From: Citrifermentans bremense R1 | GTDB lineage: Bacteria; Desulfobacterota; Desulfuromonadia; Geobacterales; Geobacteraceae | Direction: 5' to 3' | Assembly: GCF_000426865.1 (NCBI RefSeq) | Contig: NZ_AUGE01000007.1 | Span: 102,184 to 166,183 of the forward strand | DNA: 64,000 nt | Shown here: positions 56,842-64,000 of the stretch, piece after piece | Layout: the number at the start of each line of letters is the position of its first letter | Numbering within the stretch: position 1 is the stretch's first letter | The notes under the pieces: generated by a model | Databases searched by the model: none | Told to the model about the DNA's origin: nothing | The model's input: the letters and a program-made list of their open reading frames with translations, nothing else | Made by a program: the position numbers and the translations under genes

Positions 56842-58518
56842 TCACATCTCCAACACGAGCGGCAGTATCACCGGTCGCCTTTCCAGGGTCTTGTTGAAGA
56901 GCCGGCGCAGCACGCGGCGCACCTCCAGCTTCACCTCGTTCCAGTCTGTCATCACCTCGGGGGTGACCAGCGCCAGCGTATCTAGCACGACCTTCTTCGC
57001 CTCTTCCAGGTACTCCTGGCTATCGTCCTCGAAGACGAAGCCGCGTGAAACGATGTCGGGGCCGTAGATGATCTCGCCGGTGGTCTGGTTGATGCCGATG
57101 ATGACCACCACCATTCCATCTTCGGAGAGATGCTTCCGGTCCTTAAGCACTACGTTGCCGACGTCCCCTACCCCTTTGCCGTCCACGAAGACGCGGCCGG
57201 TGCTGACCTGGTCCACGATGCACGCCTCGTCCCCGGCAAAGAGGATGACGTCGCCGTTGACCGCGAGGATGCAGCGCTCCTCGGGAGTGCCGACCTTCTG
57301 GGCCAGTTGGGAGTGCTTCACCAGGTGCCGGTATTCGCCGTGCACCGGGACGAAGAAGCGCGGCTTCACCAGGTTGTGCAGGAGCTTCAACTCCTCCTGG
57401 CTGGCGTGGCCGGAGACGTGAACCTCGGAAACCTTCTCGTGGATCACCTCGGCGCCGCGCCGGTACAGGTGGTTCATCAGGTCCGATATGGTCTTTTCGT
57501 TGCCCGGGATAAAGCGGGAGGAAAGGATGACCGTATCCCCGCGCTCCAGCTTGATCTGCTTGTGATCGTCCATGGCGATCCGGATCAGCGAACTCCTCGG
57601 CTCCCCCTGGCTCCCGGTGGTGATCATGCAGACCTGCTCCTTGGGGAGCCTGGGAAGCTCCTTCAGGTCGATCAGTATGTCGTCCGGGATCTTCAGGTAG
57701 CTCAATTCGCGCGCGATCTGCACGTTGCCGATCATGGAGCGGCCGTTCAAAAGCACCTTCCTGCCGCTTTTCTCCGCCGCGCGCACCACCTGCTGCACAC
57801 GGTGGATGTTGCTGGAGAAGGCGGCGACGATGACCCTGCCGGCGCAGGCCGGGAAGATCTCCTCGAAAGCATCCCCCACCAGCCGTTCGGAAAGCGTGTA
57901 CCCCTCGCGCTCGATGTTGGTCGAGTCCGCGAAGAGCGCGAGCACCCCCTTCTCGCCGTAGCGGGAGAAGGTCGCGAGATCGGTCAGTTCGCCGTCGACC
58001 GGTGTCTGGTCCAGCTTGAAGTCGCCGGTGTGTATCACCACCCCTTCCGGGCAGCTTAGGGCCAGGGCGCAGCCGTCGACGATGGAATGCGCGACCCGGA
58101 TGAACTCGACCTCGAAAGAGCCGAGCTGCACCGTGTCCCGCGGCTTGACCACCCTCAGGTCGACCTTTTGATCCAGCTCGAATTCCTTGAGCTTTTCCTT
58201 CACGAAGCCCAGGGTCAGCGCCGTCCCGTAGATGGGGGGATTGATATCCCTAAGCACGTAGGGAAGCGCGCCGATGTGGTCCTCGTGGCCGTGGGTGAGC
58301 AGGATGGCGCGGATGCGGTCCGCCCTCTCGATCAGGTAGCCAATGTCGGGGATCACCACGTCAATTCCCAGCATGTAAGGCTCGGGGAACATGAGCCCGC
58401 AGTCGACGATGACGATGTCGTCGCCGTACTCGAAGGCCGCCATGTTAAGGCCGATTTCTCCTAGTCCTCCCAGTGCTACAAACTTAAGCCCGGTACTCTC
58501 TGTGCTGGTTTCTTCCAA
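56842..58518 (-). CDS. rnj: Ribonuclease J-type metallo-beta-lactamase nuclease
   Basis: A 558-residue enzyme of the beta-CASP family for RNA decay and maturation. The metal motif is HGHEDH (76-81). Further markers are HSIVDG (about 143), HTGDFKLD (about 166), FADSTN (about 196), and the GHASQEELK and PVHGEYRHL segments of the beta-CASP/C-terminal part. The start is TTG 58518 with AAAGGA upstream, because no ATG lies before the conserved first strand. It stands alone between repeat and small-protein genes. Confidence 0.94.
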   Translation of the reverse strand: MEETSTESTGLKFVALGGLGEIGLNMAAFEYGDDIVIVDCGLMFPEPYMLGIDVVIPDIGYLIERADRIRAILLTHGHEDHIGALPYVLRDINPPIYGTALTLGFVKEKLKEFELDQKVDLRVVKPRDTVQLGSFEVEFIRVAHSIVDGCALALSCPEGVVIHTGDFKLDQTPVDGELTDLATFSRYGEKGVLALFADSTNIEREGYTLSERLVGDAFEEIFPACAGRVIVAAFSSNIHRVQQVVRAAEKSGRKVLLNGRSMIGNVQIARELSYLKIPDDILIDLKELPRLPKEQVCMITTGSQGEPRSSLIRIAMDDHKQIKLERGDTVILSSRFIPGNEKTISDLMNHLYRRGAEVIHEKVSEVHVSGHASQEELKLLHNLVKPRFFVPVHGEYRHLVKHSQLAQKVGTPEERCILAVNGDVILFAGDEACIVDQVSTGRVFVDGKGVGDVGNVVLKDRKHLSEDGMVVVIIGINQTTGEIIYGPDIVSRGFVFEDDSQEYLEEAKKVVLDTLALVTPEVMTDWNEVKLEVRRVLRRLFNKTLERRPVILPLVLEM

Positions 58519-58573
58519 AAATTATCCTTTTTCTTTGTATCCCACGCGGGAATGCTTGCCCTTCTTTAGATCT

Positions 58574-58975
58574 CTACCGCTGCGCCGGCTGCAGCTGCAC
58601 CAACTGCGCGATCCGTGTGTCGCAACGCTTGATCCAATCCTCGCCCGGTGAGTAGATGCCGGCCGTCGCAAGAAACGAGCTTCGCAGCGCGCGGTAAGCA
58701 ATAAGCGCGCGGGGGATGTCGTTGCTGCGCTCGGCGGCGTCGCCGATGGCCCACAGCTTCTGGGCGCTCTTTTCGACCACCGAGCTCCACGGGGTGTACA
58801 TGTGGATGGCCGCCTCGTAGCCGGCCACGGCGGCGGTGAAGTTCCCGGTAGCCGCAGCCTGCTCCCCCTTTTTGAATTGGGCGTGCTGCCGGTACAGCGT
58901 GTTTCCCCAGATGAGGACCAGCGATATGAGCGCGATGGCGGCGATGTTAACCGCTACGGTTTTTACCTTTTCCAT
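58574..58975 (-). CDS. Membrane-anchored hypothetical protein, TPR-like
   Basis: A 133-residue protein that I cannot name. One transmembrane helix (about 6-24) is followed by helical repeats resembling a tetratricopeptide pair: FKKGEQAAATGNFTAAVAGYEAAIH (about 34-58) and AERSNDIPRALIAYRALRS (about 81-99). The start ATG 58975 follows AGGAAG. It is in a row with a 60-residue membrane protein and plsC on the same strand. Confidence 0.7.
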   Translation of the reverse strand: MEKVKTVAVNIAAIALISLVLIWGNTLYRQHAQFKKGEQAAATGNFTAAVAGYEAAIHMYTPWSSVVEKSAQKLWAIGDAAERSNDIPRALIAYRALRSSFLATAGIYSPGEDWIKRCDTRIAQLVQLQPAQR

Positions 58976-59006
58976 GTGTTACTTCCTGTTCGTCCGGTGC
59001 AGGGAA

Positions 59007-59189
59007 TCATCCCTGAAAGAAGTGGGGCGCCACCGTAAGCAGCGTGCCGAGCAGAAAGGACGCCACCCCCGCGAGAACCGCCAGTGCCGCCAGGATATCG
59101 AAAGGCTTCCGCAAGCGATGGGACGCGGGAAATCCCCAGCAGACAAGGGCTATGCCCGCCGCGGCGAGCGCCAAATAAGCCATCACCAT
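59007..59189 (-). CDS. Small two-helix membrane protein
   Basis: A 60-residue protein with two hydrophobic segments (about 2-20 and 30-52) and a basic loop (HRLRKPF) between. Its ATG 59189 follows the plsC stop codon without a gap, a layout that favours translational coupling and supports it being a real gene. Function unknown. Confidence 0.6.
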   Translation of the reverse strand: MVMAYLALAAAGIALVCWGFPASHRLRKPFDILAALAVLAGVASFLLGTLLTVAPHFFQG

Positions 59190-59885
59190 TTAGTCAACCT
59201 CCAACTTTGCCGCGATAGCTTCACGCACCTGCTCCATAAGTTCACCCTCGGCACCCCGCTTCACCTCGATCGGCGCGCCGAAAGCCACCGAAATAGTCCC
59301 CGGCCGCAGTTCCAGCTGGTTGCGCGGGTTTATCGCCCGGCTGCCGTTAATGGTGAAAGGAACGATAGGGACCCCCGCCATGCCGGCGAGCATGAATGCC
59401 CCGCGCTTGAATGGGAGGAGCAATCCGTCCTGAGTGCGGGTTCCTTCCGGGAAGATCACCACGCTGGCTCCCGAGGCGATCCGCTCCGCCGCCTGCTTCA
59501 TGCTTTTGAGCGCCTTCCTGCCGCCGCTTCTGTCCAGGGGGATGTATCCCGCCCGTCTCATGGCCGCGCCGAATACCGGCACCTTGAACAATTCCTCCTT
59601 GGCAACCCAGGAGAAAAGGCGCGGCACCGCGAGCGTCAGTGCGAAGATATCGAAGTTCCCCTGGTGGTTCCCCATGTAGATGACGGGCCCCTCAGTAGGA
59701 ACGTGGTTAAGGCCGTTCACTTCAAGCCGGATGCGGGCCGCTGACAGGGAGCCGAAGCTCCAGATCCTGGCGCAGGCGTGTCCGGCCCGGCCGGAACCGT
59801 CGAAAAGCCCCCCGATCACCGCGGCGAGGCTGCATAACAGGGTGTACGGAACGAAGAAAAGTAAGTAGATACAAGCTCTCAGCAT
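59190..59885 (-). CDS. plsC: 1-acyl-sn-glycerol-3-phosphate acyltransferase
   Basis: A 231-residue membrane enzyme that makes phosphatidic acid from lysophosphatidic acid. The catalytic H-x4-D motif is NHQGNFD (His74, Asp79), and the substrate motif is FPEGTR (about 144-149). Two or so N-terminal hydrophobic helices anchor it. Start ATG 59885. It is followed without a gap by the 60-residue membrane protein. Confidence 0.93.
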   Translation of the reverse strand: MLRACIYLLFFVPYTLLCSLAAVIGGLFDGSGRAGHACARIWSFGSLSAARIRLEVNGLNHVPTEGPVIYMGNHQGNFDIFALTLAVPRLFSWVAKEELFKVPVFGAAMRRAGYIPLDRSGGRKALKSMKQAAERIASGASVVIFPEGTRTQDGLLLPFKRGAFMLAGMAGVPIVPFTINGSRAINPRNQLELRPGTISVAFGAPIEVKRGAEGELMEQVREAIAAKLEVD

Positions 59886-60163
59886 GACCGGCTAAGTTAC
59901 TTTTTTTTATCATAGGAGTCAAACCAATTATCGGTAGACCCATACACGAACCCGCGCCAGCTCCAGCTTGCGCGAAATATGTAGCTGTGACACAGCGATT
60001 TGAGCAAGGCAAAGGATTAGGGTAAATCAACATTGCCATTTAAGCGGTGCATTAATCGATGCCTGGAAGTTAAAAGTCCTGCGATAACGGATGCTTCACA
60101 CTGCAGAACATTGACGTGAAGATTGCCGGAATTTCCCCGAATCATCTGGGACTGGCACCTCGC

Positions 60164-60213
60164 CTTACTCTGTGTCCTCCGTGAACCTCAGGGTCCTCTG
60201 TGTTCCGCCTTCG
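60164..60213. repeat. CTCTGTG/CCTCCGTG intergenic repeat before ssb
   Basis: Within the 417-bp spacer between plsC and ssb, the stretch has two related units, CTCTGTGTCCTCCGTG and CCTCTGTGTTCCGC. Such units resemble dispersed intergenic elements. I see no clear promoter, RNA gene or other element in the rest of this spacer. Confidence 0.4.
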
Positions 60214-60302
60214 GTTTTGTTCCTCCGGAAAATATTGCTTTTCTAGAGGCGGGTTTTGATGTAGCATCGGCGCTCAATATTCAAGCGAAAAGGAGAAAGC
60301 AT

Positions 60303-60743
60303 ATGGCAAGTCTGAACAAGGTGATGCTCATCGGGAACCTGGGGAAAGACCCCGAGGTGCGCTACACCGCCGGCGGCACCGCCGTAGCATCCTTCTCCCT
60401 CGCCACCACCGAGAAGTTCAAGGGCAAGGACGGCAACTGGGAAGAGAAGACCGAATGGCACAACATCACCCTCTGGGCGCGTCTTGCCGAGATCGCCGGC
60501 GAGTACCTTTCCAAGGGGAAGACCGTATATATCGAAGGGCGTCTGCAGACCCGCAAGTGGACCGACAAAGAAGGCAAAGACAGGTACACCACCGAGATCG
60601 TAGGCGAGAAGATGCAGATGCTTTCCGCCAAAGGCGAAGGCGGCGGCGGTGGTCAGCGTCAGTCCAGGCCGCAGCAAGATTACAACCAGGGCGGCGGTTA
60701 CGAAGAGCCGGTATTCAACCCGGACGACGAGATCCCCTTTTAG
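60303..60743 (+). CDS. ssb: Single-stranded DNA-binding protein
   Basis: A 146-residue protein. The OB-fold (1-110) begins [21 protein letters not shown], one residue over which motif detail is shown here only in part; EWHNITLW and [15 protein letters not shown] follow. A Gly/Gln-rich linker leads to the acidic tail DDEIPF, which recruits repair proteins. The start ATG 60303 follows AAAAGGAG; the open frame upstream is not conserved. A terminator follows. Confidence 0.96.
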   Translation: MASLNKVMLIGNLGKDPEVRYTAGGTAVASFSLATTEKFKGKDGNWEEKTEWHNITLWARLAEIAGEYLSKGKTVYIEGRLQTRKWTDKEGKDRYTTEIVGEKMQMLSAKGEGGGGGQRQSRPQQDYNQGGGYEEPVFNPDDEIPF

Positions 60744-60761
60744 ACCTATAAACGAAAGAAT

Positions 60762-60797
60762 AAAAGCCGCTACCGCCAAGGTCGCGGCTTTTTTGTT
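60762..60797 (+). terminator. Terminator after ssb
   Basis: The stem AAAAGCCGC/GCGGCTTTT with a 13-base loop is followed by TTG and TTTT. It marks the left edge of the AT-rich patch. Confidence 0.85.
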
Positions 60798-60908
60798 TTA
60801 AAAAAATTGGCTGTTTCCGGGAATTCAGTAATGTGTCCACGGAACTCAGAGAGGGGACGAGGGCAATTTCCCGTCAATTAGGTCGTTGTGGCTGGAAAGG
60901 AGTGAAGT

Positions 60909-61511
60909 ATGGATGTTTTGGCGTTATGTTTATCGATCATTAACATCATAGTCTTTGGCATATTAACCCTCTTCGGCAAAAGCTTCCTGACCTCATACTT
61001 TAACGAGAAAGGGAAAAACCTTGCCTCCAAGGAGGATATTCATGAAATAACTGACAAAGTGGAAAGTATAAAATCTCAATATCTTATTGATCTTGAGCAG
61101 GTGAAAACATCCTTGCAGTCAGAGATTGCCTTTCTACAAAAAAGAAGGCAAGTATATGAAGACATAGCGGGAGCCTTGAGAATTTTCATATCAGGAAATG
61201 CAGCAGGGCAAGAAGAGCAACAAAATTTTCTTCAGGCATATGCGATTGCTTGGCTTTGGGCACCAGATACGGTTTTGAACTCACTGAATGAGTTTATGAA
61301 AAAGCAGGTAATCATTGCACAGCAACCGACAGCATTTCCACAGACAGATTTGAAAAGGCTTTATGCTGCCTGCATCCTCGAAATGAGGAAGGATGCCGGT
61401 TTTCCGCAAAGCCAGGTCCTTACCGACGACTATCAGTTTTTCAACTTTTTACAAAACGCACAACCAGCGGCGACAACGGTCTCCGCTAGCGCTCCGCCGC
61501 TGGCGCCTTGA
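60909..61511 (+). CDS. Hypothetical membrane-anchored coiled-coil protein
   Basis: A 200-residue protein. A single N-terminal transmembrane helix (about 4-28) is followed by a predicted coiled coil (about 38-85, rich in Glu/Lys with ASKEDIHEITDKVESIK). The C-terminal helical part has a Pro/Ala/Ser-rich tail. The pattern is that of a membrane-tethered cytoplasmic helical protein. The start ATG 60909 follows AAAGGAG. GC is below that of the core genes. No function can be given. Confidence 0.65.
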   Translation: MDVLALCLSIINIIVFGILTLFGKSFLTSYFNEKGKNLASKEDIHEITDKVESIKSQYLIDLEQVKTSLQSEIAFLQKRRQVYEDIAGALRIFISGNAAGQEEQQNFLQAYAIAWLWAPDTVLNSLNEFMKKQVIIAQQPTAFPQTDLKRLYAACILEMRKDAGFPQSQVLTDDYQFFNFLQNAQPAATTVSASAPPLAP

Positions 61512-61612
61512 GACATTGGTTGAAATTGATTAAAACTTGATTTTGTAACGGTCGAACTGCCGGTTTGTGTCACATAAGTATCAAACACACATTGAGAATA
61601 CTGGGGCTATTG

Positions 61613-63295
61613 ATGAAAAATGATAGATCGACCTCCACCGCATCTTGGCTTGTTCCAAGTATAGCCGCAATCTTTGCAGTTTTTTTTACATTTTGGTTGC
61701 AAAAAAACTTCTCAGAGAAAGCAGATGTCAGGTATTCCTTATCCTCTCCTATCTCAACGAAAATGCTTAATAGCTCAGAGCAAAATTCCATACAGGAGAT
61801 TATGGTCAAGAATATTGGTGATGCTCCTGCAAAAGATGTTGTTTTTGGTTCTGAGTTTCCAGTTCTCGGCTATGAAATTCATCGTTCAGTTGAAACGGAC
61901 AAAATTGAAGAGTATTTTAAGGAAGGCAAACTTGAAGTAAGGTACTTAGATTTAAGGCCAAGTGAAGCTTTTCGCGTCGTAGTCAAATCAAGAGATCCAT
62001 TACCCGCTTCTAGCATAGAGTTAAAGCATAGCCAGGGAATTGGTAAAGATATTTTCGCAAAAGCTAATCCCATAACTGGATTTCTTTCAGGTAGTTCATT
62101 ATTTATTATTTATATTTTGGGGTGGGGATGGTTTATGTGGAAAAATGCCCCCTTAGAATGGGATGCAGATTTCAATCCTGATCGGCTTCTTAAGCGCTCG
62201 AAACCTTGGCACTTAAAACGGAAAAAGTGGATTTCTCTGGTTGGGAAAGCAATTGATAAGTATTTCTCTGACACTATTTCTACGCCTGCTATCACTAAAT
62301 TGGCTGATCTTTACAAAAACAGAGGTTATAGGTACTTGAACTGCAACTCAGAATCTTTGTCAATTCCAAGTGAGCTAGCTGAACAAGCTGATAGAGCCGC
62401 AAGTAAAATATTTAAAACAGCTGTACTGCAAACCATAAAGTTTTCTACTGGCAAGGATGAAGCTTGCAAAGTCTTAGATCTACTTGTTTCATTTGACAAG
62501 AATGAATACTCAGAAATACGTGTTGCAGGGAGTAGGAGTTGGGTAGACAAAATGCTCGAAAGTTTTTCTCGAAAATCTGGCACTAAAATAAATAATATGA
62601 TTGAGTTTTTTATTCAAAAACCAGAAGGTATAACACCAGACCATTGGGTTGAGTACGTAAAATCTCTTGAACAATATATTTACCGAAATATCGATTACTG
62701 GTTAAAAACAGACGACAACTTTGAAAGCGTGCTGAGCCAGGAATGGTTTCAATCACTTTCTACTGAGCTTAGGCTTAAGATTGAAAGGGCTATCTATGAT
62801 TTTAAAATATCAAAGTTTCCAAGAAAGTTTTTCTCAGAAGATGATGCCAAGGATTTCATAAATAATTACGACTTTAGCTGGATGGATAAAGATGATAAGG
62901 TCAGACTCATAGGATTGGCAGAGGACTATATAAAGCTCATAAATGATAAACAAAATTACAATAAGCTTCTTGGTTTGCTAGAGAGTTTATTAAATAATAC
63001 CGAAGTTATAATTAATTATCAAGACTTGCCCGAATCATTCGTTGAACCAATTCAGAAACTTGATGTTGAGATGGTGCAAAAAAGAAAAGAACTAATTGAA
63101 AAATCCAATGAACTTGCAGAAAATACTGTGTTCGTTCAACAAGCCAAAGCAAAAGTGGACCGACAACTCGAAATTATCCGTTCTGCCTTAAGTGGCAACG
63201 AAGGAGTTTTCAGTAGTATTGAATATCCAGAAGAGATTTTTGAACGAGTTAACGTTGAACAACTGCGTGAGGTATTCCGTCGGGTTACGTCGTAG
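61613..63295 (+). CDS. Hypothetical AT-rich membrane protein
   Basis: A 560-residue protein that I do not recognise. TM1 is at about 12-29 and TM2 at about 156-176. Between them is a ~120-residue domain (IMVKNIGDAPAKDVVF near 63-78), probably beta-rich and extracytoplasmic if TM1 is an anchor. After TM2 comes an aromatic-rich cytoplasmic segment, then a long helical region (about 220-560) ending in coiled-coil-like sequence. The GC content and codon use (AAA, TTT, ATA rich) differ strongly from the window. ATG 61613 is preferred over a TTG at 61565. Confidence 0.6.
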   Translation: MKNDRSTSTASWLVPSIAAIFAVFFTFWLQKNFSEKADVRYSLSSPISTKMLNSSEQNSIQEIMVKNIGDAPAKDVVFGSEFPVLGYEIHRSVETDKIEEYFKEGKLEVRYLDLRPSEAFRVVVKSRDPLPASSIELKHSQGIGKDIFAKANPITGFLSGSSLFIIYILGWGWFMWKNAPLEWDADFNPDRLLKRSKPWHLKRKKWISLVGKAIDKYFSDTISTPAITKLADLYKNRGYRYLNCNSESLSIPSELAEQADRAASKIFKTAVLQTIKFSTGKDEACKVLDLLVSFDKNEYSEIRVAGSRSWVDKMLESFSRKSGTKINNMIEFFIQKPEGITPDHWVEYVKSLEQYIYRNIDYWLKTDDNFESVLSQEWFQSLSTELRLKIERAIYDFKISKFPRKFFSEDDAKDFINNYDFSWMDKDDKVRLIGLAEDYIKLINDKQNYNKLLGLLESLLNNTEVIINYQDLPESFVEPIQKLDVEMVQKRKELIEKSNELAENTVFVQQAKAKVDRQLEIIRSALSGNEGVFSSIEYPEEIFERVNVEQLREVFRRVTS

Positions 63296-63320
63296 GAAGT
63301 GACATTTGGCCTACGCCTAC

Positions 63321-63346
63321 GGCGCGCGTCAAGCTAGTTGTCGCCT
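63321..63346. repeat. IS end sequence, copy 1
   Basis: The 26 bases starting GGCGCGCGTCAAGCTAGTTG match 63658-63683 with one difference (C to T). Each copy lies just beyond the stop codon of a transposase-type frame on the minus strand. They are therefore probably the right ends of two related insertion sequences. Confidence 0.65.
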
Positions 63347-63348
63347 AG

Positions 63349-63657
63349 TCATGCTGCTACTTGAGTCTTGTTCTCTGCCTCCAAAGCAGCTGTGCTGACG
63401 ATCGCTTCGCGTTCTGGATTGAGTGTGACTGGGCCTACTGGAGTCCAGTCACGAGTGTTGCCTGACCATCGACTTGGTTTGCTTTCTTTGGCCTTGATGT
63501 AGAGCTCGTGACGCGCCATGAGGATGTCCCTGTCCTGCGTGGCGTTGCGCAGGCGTGACATAGCGAATCCCGCTATGACGATGTTGTTCGAAGTTATACC
63601 ACTGGACAAATTGCGCTCCCCAGAGGCGGGCTTCCTCAAGATCTGTGGATGAGGTGC
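63349..63657 (-). pseudogene. Degenerate IS3-type transposase C-terminal fragment
   Basis: Reading the minus strand, the fragment contains the DDE integrase-core end in two frames: LEEARLWGAQFVQWYNFEQHRHSGIR and so on (here 20 or fewer residues are quoted at a time: VQWYNFEQHRHSGI), then, after a shift near 63530, ARHELYIKAKESKPSRWSG. The intact neighbour at 63687-64000 aligns with it throughout. The N-terminal two-thirds of a transposase are missing. It is a remnant. Confidence 0.75.
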
Positions 63658-63683
63658 GGCGCGTGTCAAGCTAGTTGTCGCCT
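63658..63683. repeat. IS end sequence, copy 2
   Basis: The second copy of the 26-base end, three bases beyond the stop codon of the edge transposase frame at 63687. Confidence 0.65.
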
Positions 63684-63686
63684 GAC

Positions 63687-64000
63687 CTATGCAGCGTTGA
63701 CAGTTTTATTTTCTTCTTCGAGGACGACTTTGGTCACTACTGCCTCGCGTTCTGGATTGAGTGTCACGGCTGCCACTGGCGTCCAATCACGGGTACTACC
63801 TGACCACCGCCGAGGGTTCGCTTCTCTTGCTTTTCCATAGAGCTCGTGGCGAGCCCTGAGAATCTCAACATCCTCTCCGGCATGACGTTGAGCGGGGGTT
63901 ACGTACTTGATGCCACTGTGTCGATGATCGAAGTTGTACCAGTGGACAAATCGCGCTCCCCAAAGCCGTGCTTCCTCTAGGTCCTTGAATCCGCCGGTTG
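63687..64000 (-). mobile_element. IS3-type transposase, C-terminal part (5' end outside window)
   Basis: The minus-strand frame is open from base 64000 to the TAG at 63687-63689. It reads as the C-terminal end of an integrase-core (rve) transposase: EARLWGARFVHWYNFDHRHSG, with GIKYVTPAQRHAGED, then ANPRRWSGSTRDWTPV and TLNPERE, the usual end of IS3-family OrfB proteins. The catalytic DDE residues would be further upstream, outside the window. The IS family is inferred from this tail. Confidence 0.8.

Overview
The window looks like a chromosomal segment of a Geobacter-type member of the Desulfuromonadales/Geobacterales. The evidence is a 14-gene type nuo operon, ATP synthase genes split over two loci with parAB beside the second, a small triheme cytochrome c, System II cytochrome c maturation genes, MglA/MglB, a multi-gene chemotaxis cluster, high GC, and many GC-rich palindromic intergenic repeats. 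The assignment rests on gene content and order read by eye, with no database search.

Layout. 1-13.1 kb: the nuo (complex I) operon on the minus strand, nuoA to nuoM, with nuoM cut by the window edge. 13.5-14.8 kb: hemL. 14.9-16.0 kb: a stand-alone MshEN-type c-di-GMP receptor. 16.3-18.1 kb: atpZ-atpI-atpB-atpE. 18.2-23.9 kb: PHP phosphoesterase, EamA transporter, prfC, PilZ protein, TatD nuclease and a ferritin-like protein. 24.0-31.8 kb: lytic transglycosylase plus sigma-54 response regulator, divergent from a cheW-cheA-cheR-HDOD-cheB cluster. 31.8-34.7 kb: small protein, retropepsin-like protease, MATE pump. 34.8-42.8 kb: atpX-F-H-A-G-D-C and parA-parB. 43-48.7 kb: triheme cytochrome, heme-PAS sensor without a kinase domain, RRM protein with a basic tail, uvrC, mglB-mglA. 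48.8-60.7 kb: phosphohexomutase, cyclophilin, ccsA/ccsB split by a GxxExxY cassette, def, ACT protein, ftsK, RNase J, small proteins, plsC and ssb. 60.8-64 kb: an AT-rich accessory patch with two unrecognised membrane proteins and IS3-type transposase ends.

How it fits together. Complex I feeds the quinone pool and the proton gradient drives F1Fo ATP synthase. Their three operons each have a recognisable sigma-70-like promoter with a GTATAC palindrome just downstream of the predicted start, and two of them also have a copy upstream. This suggests one regulator coordinates energy conservation. The cytochrome, the ccs genes and the heme sensor fit extracellular or periplasmic electron transfer. 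The chemotaxis cluster, c-di-GMP receptors and MglAB fit control of surface behaviour.

The most unusual items are the GxxExxY nuclease-like gene bracketed by two ~111-bp hairpin repeats inside the ccs operon, the shared GTATAC sites, the two-copy MshEN protein, and the AT-rich patch. No tRNA, rRNA, CRISPR array or parS site was seen.
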